A stretch of 64,000 nt of DNA, taken from positions 186,001 to 250,000 of the forward strand of contig CAJTFD010000001.1 in assembly GCA_910575625.1 (NCBI GenBank). Direction: 5' to 3'. The stretch comes from Clostridia bacterium. Lineage in GTDB: Bacteria > Bacillota > Clostridia > Lachnospirales > Lachnospiraceae. Position 1 is the first letter of the stretch, and the number at the start of each line of letters is the position of its first letter. A program made the position numbers and the translations under genes. The notes beneath the pieces are model-generated. The model made no database searches, was not told the origin of the DNA, and was given only the letters and a program-made list of their open reading frames with translations. Below are positions 1 through 7,603 of the stretch, piece after piece.

Positions 1-583
1 GAAGGCGCGAAAGGAGATCACCTGCGAGCTGCTGTTTTTCGAGCTGGCCGCCGTGGGATTTTTGGGGATCGCCGCGGTACTCTTCAAGGAAAAAGGCATG
101 GGCGTCATCCGTGTCCATGCCATTCTCCCGCTGCAAAGAAACCTGTTCCTCCTGTCCAAGCTGGCGGTGTTCCTGCTCTCCGACCTGATCTTCGCGGCGC
201 TGCTCACCCTGCTGAATGTGGGGCTTGAGGACGGAGGGGCGGTGCTGCCTGCCGTTCTGATCCAGACGGCCATCCTGTCGCTGATGATGGCCCTGGTGGG
301 ACTGCTCTGCGCCCTGCTGCTGAAGGACTTTCGGCAATTTACACTGGCCTATCTGATCATCGCGGTTCTTGCCGCCACGCCGGTCTTTCTCTCCGCCAAC
401 ACATCGGTCAAATTTGACTGGATCGGCTATCACCCGTTCTATCACGTCTATATGGGCTTGAAAAACGCTTATTTTGAAACAGCGATCTCTCCAATCTACT
501 ATGTCGGCTCCACGGCAGCGATCGCGTTTTTGTTCCTGGCGGTGCAGTTTGCGTTCCGCCGGGAGATCGGAAAGGAGGTGTGA
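1..583 (+). CDS. ABC-2 type transporter permease, 5' end outside window
   Basis: Membrane subunit of an ABC exporter. The frame is open to the first base of the window, so the gene starts upstream; GTG at 53 is the first possible start inside but has no ribosome binding site. The visible part has about five hydrophobic segments with short polar loops, the pattern of the C-terminal half of an ABC-2 permease, and resembles permeases annotated as fluoroquinolone-type exporters. It ends three bases before a second ABC-2 permease, so the two probably form the heteromeric membrane part of one exporter with an ATPase gene upstream. Substrate unknown. Confidence 0.75.
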   Translation, partial: KARKEITCELLFFELAAVGFLGIAAVLFKEKGMGVIRVHAILPLQRNLFLLSKLAVFLLSDLIFAALLTLLNVGLEDGGAVLPAVLIQTAILSLMMALVGLLCALLLKDFRQFTLAYLIIAVLAATPVFLSANTSVKFDWIGYHPFYHVYMGLKNAYFETAISPIYYVGSTAAIAFLFLAVQFAFRREIGKEV

Positions 584-586
584 GGC

Positions 587-1606
587 ATGAGAGGCTTAAA
601 TTATCAGCTGAAAAGCGTTTTGCGGGATAAATTCTGCCTGATGACCTTTCTGCTGCCTATCCTGGCGGCAGTGGCGCTGGACTTTATGGGTTCCATTGAT
701 ATGTCCAGCCTGGGCGAACTGCATTTCGGTGTACTGGAACATGACCTGTCCCCTCAGACGATAACATGGCTGGAGCGGTATGGTCCGGTGTCATCCTATG
801 AGACACCGGACAGGCTGACCGCCGCCATCAAGGAGCCGTCCACCAATGTCATCGGCGTGGAGGCGGACGGGGACAGCTTCAAAACCTCGATCGCCGGGGA
901 CGAGCTGGAGATCTTCCAGCAGGCGGCGGCCACCCTTCCAGTACTCTATGAACGGCGGGAGGAAGCGGAGCAGGCAAAGATCCTGATGCTAAAGCGTCCC
1001 GACATCCTGGAGAGTATGCAGGGTATCTTCATCCCCGCCGTGATGATCGTCGCCATGTTCATGGGCTGTACGTTCAACGCCATGAACATCATCTCCGAAA
1101 AAGAGGACGGCGTGGCCTTCGTCAATGAGATCCTGCCCATGACGCCGGGGCAGTACATTTTGCAGAAGGTGGTGGTGGGGTTTCTCTTTGGGAGTCTGTC
1201 CTCCATCGTGACGGTGTGTATCTGTTTTGAGATGTCCTGGCTGGTCTTTGCGGCGATGCTGGCGCTGATCCTTCTGTCGTCCTTTGTGGCCGCTCTGATC
1301 GGTCTGTTTATCGGTAGATTTTCTGAGGGCCTGATGATCGGCGTAGTCTATATCAAGATCGTCATGCTGCTGTTTATCGCTGTACCTCTTGTGTGCGCCC
1401 TGATCGGCGTCAGCGGACCGCTGGCGGGCATTTGCAATATCGTCCCGTCCCAGCCCGCCTTTGACGGTATTATGGCCCTGTCCGCCGGGGACATAAAAAC
1501 GGCGGTAAAGGATATCGGCATCCTGGCTGTCCACGGCATCGCCTGGTCTGCGCTATATATACTGATCCAGGGCGCCCCCGTTAAAGCCCACCTGCACGAT
1601 CTTTGA
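587..1606 (+). CDS. ABC-2 type transporter permease, second subunit
   Basis: A 339-residue membrane protein, second permease of the exporter that begins outside the window. One N-terminal membrane segment (about residues 17-36) is followed by an extracytoplasmic stretch of about 110 residues and then a cluster of five to six membrane segments (about 148-335), the usual ABC-2 permease topology. The acidic SEKEDG motif in the cytoplasmic loop near residue 170 is typical of the family. ATG at 587 follows a GGAGG-like site overlapping the end of the preceding gene, suggesting coupled translation. Exporter role is sure at family level; substrate cannot be read. Confidence 0.8.
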   Translation: MRGLNYQLKSVLRDKFCLMTFLLPILAAVALDFMGSIDMSSLGELHFGVLEHDLSPQTITWLERYGPVSSYETPDRLTAAIKEPSTNVIGVEADGDSFKTSIAGDELEIFQQAAATLPVLYERREEAEQAKILMLKRPDILESMQGIFIPAVMIVAMFMGCTFNAMNIISEKEDGVAFVNEILPMTPGQYILQKVVVGFLFGSLSSIVTVCICFEMSWLVFAAMLALILLSSFVAALIGLFIGRFSEGLMIGVVYIKIVMLLFIAVPLVCALIGVSGPLAGICNIVPSQPAFDGIMALSAGDIKTAVKDIGILAVHGIAWSALYILIQGAPVKAHLHDL

Positions 1607-1624
1607 CACTCTTTACCAGCCTTT

Positions 1625-1862
1625 TTAATAACGATCTGTATTGGCTTTTTCGGTGCTTTTGCGGGCGCGCCTTTCTTTGTGGGCACGACCAAAAAAGCGG
1701 AAAGAGCCAATGATCCCGCCGATGCCGTAAACAAAGGCCGCTGCCGCCCCGATCAAGTGTCCGTTTGGGATACGGGCGGCGGTCGCGATGACTGGCAGGA
1801 CCGCGATATGGAAAGCGCGCCGCAAAAAAGTTCCAAAACGGCGCTGACATTTCCATCATGAA
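1625..1862 (-). pseudogene. possible decayed membrane-protein remnant
   Basis: Between the exporter permease and the convergent XRE gene lies about 250 bases with no intact gene. On the minus strand a 66-codon open stretch has a hydrophobic run including NGHLIGAAAAFVYGIGGIIG, then a basic tail and a stop at 1625; switching frame in mid-stretch gives an alternative hydrophobic continuation. This looks like the C-terminal end of an ABC-2-like permease that has lost its start and perhaps its frame. The plus strand also has a hydrophobic frame, so this is weak. It lies immediately downstream of the XRE gene. Confidence 0.25.
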
Positions 1863-1866
1863 AAGA

Positions 1867-2073
1867 TCACTTGAAAACGAATATTTCTTCAATAGGCGCT
1901 CCAACAACTCTTGAAATATGGATCGCCAGTTTCAGCGAGGGATTATATTGTGCTTTTTCCAGCCGCATGATCGTTTCACGACGCACACCTACTTGTGCCG
2001 CCAACTGCTCTTGCGTCAAATCCTTTAACAGTCTGTATTTTTTTAATCTGCACTCAAAGTCTGGCACACTCAT
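1867..2073 (-). CDS. small XRE-family transcriptional regulator
   Basis: A 68-residue protein made almost wholly of one Cro/C1-type helix-turn-helix (residues about 10-64): LTQEQLAAQVGV forms the first two helices and RRETIMRLEKAQYNPS the recognition part, with the PIEEIFVF C-terminus typical of tiny Bacillota XRE regulators. Its ATG overlaps the stop of the upstream DUF3796 membrane-protein gene by four bases (ATGA), so they are translationally coupled. Such regulator/membrane-protein pairs are common in Bacillota; the regulator probably acts on its own promoter, which carries duplicated sequence boxes. Confidence 0.88.
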   Translation of the reverse strand: MSVPDFECRLKKYRLLKDLTQEQLAAQVGVRRETIMRLEKAQYNPSLKLAIHISRVVGAPIEEIFVFK

Positions 2074-2738
2074 TCCTCGCTCTCCTCAAACTGCTCGTCG
2101 TTATCATAACAATACAGCAAATATTCGCCGAGAAATATTTCAAGAGCTATGGAAAGGGCTATAACAATAATAAGTGCGATCAAGGTATATTCCAGATTTC
2201 CCATAAGTTTTCCCTGTCCCAGAATGAGCAGGGCAAAGAAGATAATGGCAAAAGCGGTTTTATTTGCTGTCATATGTGCTTTTAGTTTATTTTCTCTGTA
2301 TCGCTCGTCCATAAAAGTATGCGACATTTTTCCTTCGTAAAAAAATCCGAAAAAGCCGAAAAACATGAAGAAGATAAACGGGAAGATCGTTTTATCAATG
2401 CTGTAAGTCCAAAAACCCAAAAAGCCTGTAAAGCCCATAAAGCCTAAAAAGCCCAATCTGGGATCGACTGCTCTGGCAGACTGTGAAGTTCTTTCTTTTT
2501 CCTTTTTTACGGCAATAGCTTTTACCAACAGCACAAAGAGATATAAGACGTACAAAGTGATCAGTATGCCGGAAATGATCATGGGTAAGTCCTGTACTCG
2601 AAACACATACTCGGATAAGTCCATAGGTGCAATGAATCTTTGATCATTAAAAGTAATCGTGTACCATGAAGCTGCAGCTGCAAGCAGAGCGCAGATCACA
2701 CCTAAAATGACCGTGCGTTTTGTTTTATTTTTCATCAT
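2070..2738 (-). CDS. DUF3796-like membrane protein
   Basis: A 222-residue membrane protein. An N-terminal membrane segment is followed by a second at about residues 50-75, then a Gly-Phe rich stretch (repeated GFLGF, GFMGF and FFGFFGFF) that is the hallmark of DUF3796, and two more membrane segments before a short acidic tail. Function unknown. ATG at 2738 is preferred to the TTG four codons upstream because it sits five bases after a GGAGG. It is the first gene of a two-gene unit with the XRE regulator. Confidence 0.75.
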   Translation of the reverse strand: MMKNKTKRTVILGVICALLAAAASWYTITFNDQRFIAPMDLSEYVFRVQDLPMIISGILITLYVLYLFVLLVKAIAVKKEKERTSQSARAVDPRLGFLGFMGFTGFLGFWTYSIDKTIFPFIFFMFFGFFGFFYEGKMSHTFMDERYRENKLKAHMTANKTAFAIIFFALLILGQGKLMGNLEYTLIALIIVIALSIALEIFLGEYLLYCYDNDEQFEESEE

Positions 2739-2778
2739 GCCGTCCTCCAAAGAGATGTATTTGTCATTTTATAGGATA

Positions 2779-2807
2779 AATATATCACTTTCAAAATGCA
2801 CTGTCAA
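2779..2807 (-). promoter_or_regulatory. sigma-A promoter of the DUF3796/XRE unit
   Basis: On the minus strand TTGACA (2802-2807), exactly 17 bases, then TATATT (2779-2784). A box AAAGTGATATATTT overlaps the -10 and a second copy lies 40 bases upstream (about 2819-2832), each beside a TATCC. The duplicated box is a likely operator for the co-transcribed XRE protein. Confidence 0.75.
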
Positions 2808-2980
2808 TAGACTGGATACAAATATATCACTTTTTAGTATCCGTTGTGTTCAAGGCTTTTGGAGGATCTTATCAAAATTCGATGAGGCGTGATGGGTATC
2901 ATATGGCTATGCGCGGGAATTGCAGCGCTGATCGCTGTATTTGTAAGACGCGATAAAGAGAGGATATCCTTTTACGATCT

Positions 2981-3014
2981 GGATCGGTACATATCCCGCG
3001 CCTTGTACCGATCC
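2981..3014. repeat. perfect 11-base inverted repeat
   Basis: GGATCGGTACA (2981-2991) and TGTACCGATCC (3004-3014) are perfect inverted copies separated by 12 bases. It lies just beyond the 3' end of the enzyme I gene in a gene-free gap. There is no T-tract on either side, so it is either a hairpin stabilising the ptsI transcript end or a protein-binding palindrome. Confidence 0.6.
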
Positions 3015-3038
3015 ATCAGAGAAGATATATCTCATATC

Positions 3039-4658
3039 TTACTGCATCTGTCTTATGCTCTCTCGCAGCCGGAGGATCATAGCCGGGGACACAGACAGTC
3101 CGTCCACTCCCATCCTGACAAATTTTTCCGTCAGCTTTGGATCTGCCCCCAGCTCACCGCAGATCCCCACCCGTTTTCCGCATCTATGGGCATTGTCGAC
3201 CACCATTTTTATCATCCTCAAAACGGCTTTATGATGCGGATCATAAAAGCTGTCCAGGTCCTCATTCTGCCTGTCGATCGCCAGCGTGTACTGTGTCAGG
3301 TCGTTCGTCCCGATACTGAAAAAATCCACCATTTCCGCCAGCTCATCACTGAGCATCACGGCGGCCGGAGTCTCGATCATGATCCCCTGTTCCGGCCTCT
3401 TAAATGGGATCTGTTCCCTCGTCAGCTCCTCTTCCACTTCATCGACGATCTGATAGATACTGTCCACTTCCCACAGCGAAGTGATCATCGGATACATGAT
3501 GGAAAGATCCCCATACACTGCCGCGCGCAGCAGCGCCCGCAGCTGTGTCTTGAAGATATCCGGCCGTTTCAGGCATATCCGGATCGCGCGGCAGCCAAGC
3601 GCCGGATTCTCTTCTTTTCCCAGACAGAGATGATCTGCCTGTTTATCCGCACCGATATCCAACGTACGGATAATGACCTTCTTTTCTTTCATTGTCTGTA
3701 CGACCTGGCGATATGCCTGGAACTGCTCTTCCTCCGTGGGAAGAGGATCCCTTCCCAGGTACAGGAACTCACTCCGGAACAGCCCGATCCCCTCGGCATC
3801 ATTTTCCAGTACATAGCCTAGATCCTCCACACCCCCGATGTTGGCATAAAGGTATACTCTTCTCCCATCGCGGGTCACAGTCTCTTTCCCCTTCATTTCC
3901 TGAAGGAGCTCCTGTCTCTCCTGTTCCTCCTTGATCTGTCCCTCGGCCCTCTCCACCGCTTCCAAGGTGGGATCAAATATCACTTCTCCCCGTATCCCGT
4001 CTGCGATCACTGTCATCCCTGTATGGACCTGCTCCAGATCCATGGGGACGCCGATCAGCGCCGGGATGTCCATCGTCCGTGCCAGTATCGCAGTATGTGA
4101 ATCTGCAGATCCGTGAACGGTCACAAGTGCAAGTATCTTCTCCTTGTCCATCTGCACAGTCTCGCTGGGAGTCAGATCATCTGCGACGATTATGGAAGGC
4201 TCCATCGCAGCCAGGCCGATCTCTTCCCCGCCATTCAGATTCCGGATCAGACGATCCGAGATATCCTTTATATCAGCGGCCCTCGCTCTCATAAGATCAT
4301 CCTCCATATTGGCAAAGACCTCCGAAAGATCATGTCCCGTGACCGCCACTGCAAATTCTGCATTGATACACTCTGTCCGGATCATCTGCAAGACCGCATC
4401 CGTGTAGGCAGCATCGTCCAGCATCATCTGATGCACCTCAAAGACCGCAGCATTGGTCTCTCCCACCTCCTCCACCGCTTTCTCATATAATTTCCGGAGC
4501 TGTTCTTTTGATGCCGCTTTCGCCTCCTCAAATCTTGCAGTCTCATGATCCACATCTTCTATCTTCTGCCGCTCCACCGTTTCATCCTTCTTTTTTAAAA
4601 CAACGGCCGGACCCATGGCGATCCCCCTAAATACGATTTTTCCTGATAATCTCAGCAT
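3039..4658 (-). CDS. ptsI: PTS enzyme I (phosphoenolpyruvate-protein phosphotransferase)
   Basis: Cytoplasmic enzyme that takes phosphate from PEP and passes it to HPr for sugar uptake. Domains in order: N-terminal HPr-binding and phosphohistidine region, with the active-site histidine in SHTAILAR (about residue 188); then the PEP-binding barrel with LFRSEFLYLGRDPLP, RTLDIGADK, GIMIETPAAV, FFSIGTNDLTQYTLAIDR and the catalytic CGELGADP. Length about 540 is normal, slightly short at the N-terminus. The usual GGxTSHT reads GSADSHT, a variation of the glycine turn with the histidine kept. ATG at 4658 gives the best family alignment, though its ribosome binding site is tight; an ATG lies four codons upstream. 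No HPr gene adjoins it. Confidence 0.92.
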   Translation of the reverse strand: MLRLSGKIVFRGIAMGPAVVLKKKDETVERQKIEDVDHETARFEEAKAASKEQLRKLYEKAVEEVGETNAAVFEVHQMMLDDAAYTDAVLQMIRTECINAEFAVAVTGHDLSEVFANMEDDLMRARAADIKDISDRLIRNLNGGEEIGLAAMEPSIIVADDLTPSETVQMDKEKILALVTVHGSADSHTAILARTMDIPALIGVPMDLEQVHTGMTVIADGIRGEVIFDPTLEAVERAEGQIKEEQERQELLQEMKGKETVTRDGRRVYLYANIGGVEDLGYVLENDAEGIGLFRSEFLYLGRDPLPTEEEQFQAYRQVVQTMKEKKVIIRTLDIGADKQADHLCLGKEENPALGCRAIRICLKRPDIFKTQLRALLRAAVYGDLSIMYPMITSLWEVDSIYQIVDEVEEELTREQIPFKRPEQGIMIETPAAVMLSDELAEMVDFFSIGTNDLTQYTLAIDRQNEDLDSFYDPHHKAVLRMIKMVVDNAHRCGKRVGICGELGADPKLTEKFVRMGVDGLSVSPAMILRLRESIRQMQ

Positions 4659-4709
4659 CCTCCTACACATCCTTTATAAATTTTTCAAATGCGGCGATCT
4701 GTATAGATC

Positions 4710-4829
4710 TTACCCAACCGCCAATGAGACCGTTCCCCCTGTGATGAGCAGGACTCCCGCAGCCGCTTTTTTTATCAGCCTTTCATGGAACACGATCCAC
4801 GAAAGAGCGATCCTTTGGATGGCTGTCAC
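4710..4829 (-). pseudogene. 3' remnant of an EamA/DMT-family transporter
   Basis: A 39-codon open stretch (VTAIQRIALSWIVFHERLIK, a hydrophobic helix, then stop at 4710) matches the last membrane helices of small EamA drug/metabolite transporters, where a helix, an ERL motif and a final VLLITGGT-like helix end the protein. There is no start or upstream body: it begins exactly at the stop codon of the convergently oriented phosphate transporter, in another frame. This looks like a deletion junction that removed the 5' part of the transporter. Confidence 0.6.
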
Positions 4830-6613
4830 AGCGGCAGAGCATAGATCTTTTTCAGCCTTTCCACCTCCTGTGCAAACCAGGGCGTCTGCCTGATATCCAC
4901 ATCCACGTACGCATGTGTATCAAATCCATCGCCGGAGACCTCGATCAGACACACTGCAATATTTGAGCAGTGATCGGATACCCGCTCCAGGTCTGTGATC
5001 AGATCCTCCAGTATGATCCCCAGTTCGATCGTACAGATCCCTTTTCGGAGCCTTTTGATATGATTTTGCCTGAGCGTCACATTTAAGCTGTCGATCACTT
5101 CCTCTAACGGCTCCACATCCTTGGCGCGCTCTACATCCCCTGCCAGAAAGATCGCCGTTGTCATCTCCACGATATCATGTACTGCATCCAGGAGTACACG
5201 CAGTTCATCAAATGCCTTCTCTGAAAATCCCTGCTTTCTCTTTTTCATCTCCTCCATGGAGCCGCAGATGTTCACCGCATGATCTGAGATCCGCTCAAGA
5301 TCGCTCATACAATGCAAAAGAACGGAAAGGCTCCTCCCATCCTCCTGTGACAGATCTTGGGATGAGAGCTTGAGCAGATACGTTCCAAGGACATCTTCAT
5401 ACGTATCGATGAGCTGTTCGCGCTGGATCACCGCCGCACTCTTTTCTTCAGTATAACCGCTGCACAGCTCAAGGGCAAGGGAAATACATCCCTTTGTCTC
5501 TTCCGCCATAGCATAGGCCGCATTTTTTGAAATATTCATGGCATAGCCCGGTGTCTCCAGGAAGCGTTCATCCAGGGCGGCAAGCTCCGCCGGAAGGATC
5601 TTCTCCTCTGTACCCGCTTGGCCCGCATCCTCCCTTTCATCCCTCACTGTCAAAACCGCCAGCTTCACGAGAAGATCTGAAAACGGGAACATGAGGACCG
5701 CACAGCCGATATTGAACAGACTGTGTATCACGGCAATACCCGCAGCGTTTGCCGGCTCGTTTAATGATCCAAAAGGTGTCACTGCATGGATCCCGTAAAA
5801 TACAGCCATAAAAATAACCGTGCCGATCATATTAAAATACAGATGGATCATAGACGCTCTCTTTGCATTCTTATTTGCCCCCACAGACGAGAGCAGCGCC
5901 GTGACACAGGTGCCGATATTCTGGCCCATGATGATGGGGATCGCGCTGCCGTACCCCACTGCGCCCGACGAGCAGAGAGCCTGCAAGATCCCAACGGAGG
6001 CTGAAGAGCTTTGGATCGCAGCTGTCAAGAGGGTCCCCGCCAGCATCCCCAGGATCGGATTGGAAAACATGGTCAAGATCCCCGTAAAACGCTCATTGTC
6101 TGCCAACGGCCTGACCGCGCCGCTCATCGTGTCCATTCCGAACATCAATATGGCAAATCCCATCAGGATATTTCCGACGTCTCTTCTCTTCTCACTATTT
6201 TTTGAAGTCATAAGGAGTAAGATCCCGACGCATGCCAAAACCGGCGAAAAGGAGCTGGGCTTTAAAAGCTGCACCCACACGCTGCTCCCGGAGATCCCTG
6301 TCAGGGACAACAGCCAGGATGTTATCGTCGTCCCGATATTCGCCCCCATGATGATGCCCACAGCCCTTGAAAGCTGCATGATGCCGGAATTGACAAATCC
6401 GACTACCATGACAGTCGTTGCCGAAGACGACTGTATCACGGCCGTCACAAGCACTCCCAAAAGGAGCGCATAAAGCCTTGTCGATGTCAGCTTTTCCAGC
6501 AGTATTTCCAGTTTCCCTCCCGAGAGCTTCGCAAGGCCGTCCCCCATCGCGTCCATTCCGTATAAAAAAAGCGCAAGCCCTCCGATCATCGTCAGTACAC
6601 CAAAGATATCCAT
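4826..6613 (-). CDS. Na/phosphate cotransporter family protein with PhoU-like domain
   Basis: A 595-residue inner-membrane protein of the NptA/YjbB type, thought to move inorganic phosphate with sodium. Residues about 1-310 hold two Na/Pi-cotransport repeats, each with the QSSSA signature (AVIQSSSATTV near 60 and AAIQSSSASVG near 195). Residues about 345-560 form a helical PhoU-like regulatory domain. Start ATG at 6613 is six bases after GGAGGG. Upstream are three TTTACA-like hexamers at 11-base spacing, suggesting phosphate control. The stop codon abuts a transporter remnant. Confidence 0.9.
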   Translation of the reverse strand: MDIFGVLTMIGGLALFLYGMDAMGDGLAKLSGGKLEILLEKLTSTRLYALLLGVLVTAVIQSSSATTVMVVGFVNSGIMQLSRAVGIIMGANIGTTITSWLLSLTGISGSSVWVQLLKPSSFSPVLACVGILLLMTSKNSEKRRDVGNILMGFAILMFGMDTMSGAVRPLADNERFTGILTMFSNPILGMLAGTLLTAAIQSSSASVGILQALCSSGAVGYGSAIPIIMGQNIGTCVTALLSSVGANKNAKRASMIHLYFNMIGTVIFMAVFYGIHAVTPFGSLNEPANAAGIAVIHSLFNIGCAVLMFPFSDLLVKLAVLTVRDEREDAGQAGTEEKILPAELAALDERFLETPGYAMNISKNAAYAMAEETKGCISLALELCSGYTEEKSAAVIQREQLIDTYEDVLGTYLLKLSSQDLSQEDGRSLSVLLHCMSDLERISDHAVNICGSMEEMKKRKQGFSEKAFDELRVLLDAVHDIVEMTTAIFLAGDVERAKDVEPLEEVIDSLNVTLRQNHIKRLRKGICTIELGIILEDLITDLERVSDHCSNIAVCLIEVSGDGFDTHAYVDVDIRQTPWFAQEVERLKKIYALPL

Positions 6614-6627
6614 GTTTCTCCCTCCAC

Positions 6628-6662
6628 TTTACATATCCTTTACACATTCTTTATATAGTATA
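6628..6662 (-). promoter_or_regulatory. Pho-box-like hexamer array and -10 of the phosphate transporter
   Basis: On the plus strand TTTACA (6628-6633), TTTACA (6639-6644) and TTTATA (6650-6655) recur every 11 bases, the period and consensus of PhoP/PhoB boxes. On the minus strand a TATACT (-10; 6657-6662) lies next to the outermost hexamer, so if that promoter is used the boxes fall around and after the start point rather than upstream. Confidence 0.45.
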
Positions 6663-6698
6663 AGAGAATAAGGAAAGATCTATCCTGTTGCCACTTTA

Positions 6699-6790
6699 TC
6701 ATTTCAATTTTCCATACTCTTCATCCGACATCGGCCCGCACCATTCATTGCGGCACTCCTCGCCGATCAGATACTCCTTCGTCAAATTTT
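6699..6790 (-). pseudogene. short C-terminal gene fragment
   Basis: A minus-strand open stretch encodes about 28 residues ending ECRNEWCGPMSDEEYGKLK then stop at 6699. It has the balanced composition of a real protein end but no start codon with a ribosome binding site; upstream it runs into A/T-rich noncoding sequence. Best read as a leftover 3' end of an unidentified gene. The rest of the 6663-6914 gap holds only this and the hairpin repeat. Confidence 0.3.
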
Positions 6791-6860
6791 TTTAAAAAGA
6801 TACAAGTACATTTTCTTGGAACGAAAGTTTTGTGGCATATAAAGCAAAAAAGACAATACA

Positions 6861-6898
6861 AAAAGAAGTGTCAGAGCCAAACTCCAACACTTCTTTTT
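6861..6898. repeat. hairpin repeat copy A, probable bidirectional terminator
   Basis: Arms AAAAGAAGTGT and ACACTTCTTTT form a strong stem around CAGAGCCAAACTCCA, followed by a T-run. The 23-base core GTGTCAGAGCCAAACTCCAACAC differs at only two positions from copy B at 7517. It sits directly after the stop of the secreted-protein gene and would terminate it. Confidence 0.7.
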
Positions 6899-6914
6899 GT
6901 CTATGGACTGAAAT

Positions 6915-7469
6915 TTAATAATAATCTGCTGCCCGTTTCGGCTCTGCGCCGTGCTTTTTATTATAGCAGCGGACAACGGCACGGATGCCTTTGTGACTCA
7001 TATAAGGGAGCATAAATGAGATACAATCCCAGTCCCCGTTGGACTGCATGATGAGCAGGGCATGGCCGTCGATATCTTTGCGGGTGAGCGTCTGTGCCGT
7101 CTTATTTTTCCTTGCAGCTTTGATCTGTTTCTTGGTGAACTTTAGTTTTTTTCCGGTGGTCATGTCTATCTCTTTCGCCCACTCGGAATCCTTAGACGCC
7201 GGGAGCAGTTTTTTTACACCTTTTTTTGACATATACGGGACAAAAAAAGCAACCCAGTCCCACACCCACATTTTATCCGTCAGCGCCAATGCCATTTCAT
7301 CTGCCTGGGCAGGCTTGATCTTTTTGTTTGCGGCAGAGCCGGCGGCTGCGCTCTTTGTAGCCGTTTTCCCAGATACGTCCGCCATACAGCTTCCTGGATA
7401 GAAGCTGGTGACGATCATCACCACCGCCAAAACCATTGCAAAACATCTTCTTTTTGATCTTACATCCAT
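6915..7469 (-). CDS. secreted protein with duplicated PYMS motif
   Basis: A 184-residue protein of unknown function. A basic start (residues 1-8) and hydrophobic run (10-27) form a signal peptide, with likely cleavage after the CMA near 28-30; the nearby PGSC is a poor lipobox. The mature protein is Lys/Ala rich and contains two related units: WVWDWVAFFVPYMSKKG (about 68-84) and GDWDCISFMLPYMSHKG (about 145-161), separated by a basic segment. It ends DYY. Start ATG at 7469 has an AGGAGAT eight bases upstream. The gene stands alone between two copies of a hairpin repeat. Confidence 0.7.
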   Translation of the reverse strand: MDVRSKRRCFAMVLAVVMIVTSFYPGSCMADVSGKTATKSAAAGSAANKKIKPAQADEMALALTDKMWVWDWVAFFVPYMSKKGVKKLLPASKDSEWAKEIDMTTGKKLKFTKKQIKAARKNKTAQTLTRKDIDGHALLIMQSNGDWDCISFMLPYMSHKGIRAVVRCYNKKHGAEPKRAADYY

Positions 7470-7511
7470 TCTCCAGATCTCCTTTACTTATCATCTGTCT
7501 TTTGTTTTTAT

Positions 7512-7548
7512 GAAAGGTGTCAGGGCCAGACTCCAACACCTCTCTTTT
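7512..7548. repeat. hairpin repeat copy B, probable terminator
   Basis: AGGTGT and ACACCT arms around CAGGGCCAGACTCCA, with TCTCTTTT beyond. The core is 21 of 23 bases identical to copy A at 6869. It lies between the end of the cobalamin operon and the start of the secreted-protein gene, so it probably ends the long operon transcript. Confidence 0.65.
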
Positions 7549-7603
7549 ATCTCAGAGCATCCTCGGCAAGATGTGGGCGCATCCCCCCAAGGCGCGGTCA
7601 GCC

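Noticed and set aside
2889-3821. 310-codon plus-strand frame
   Set aside because: Most of it is antisense to ptsI; only the first 50 codons lie in the gap and they have a poorly placed ribosome binding site.
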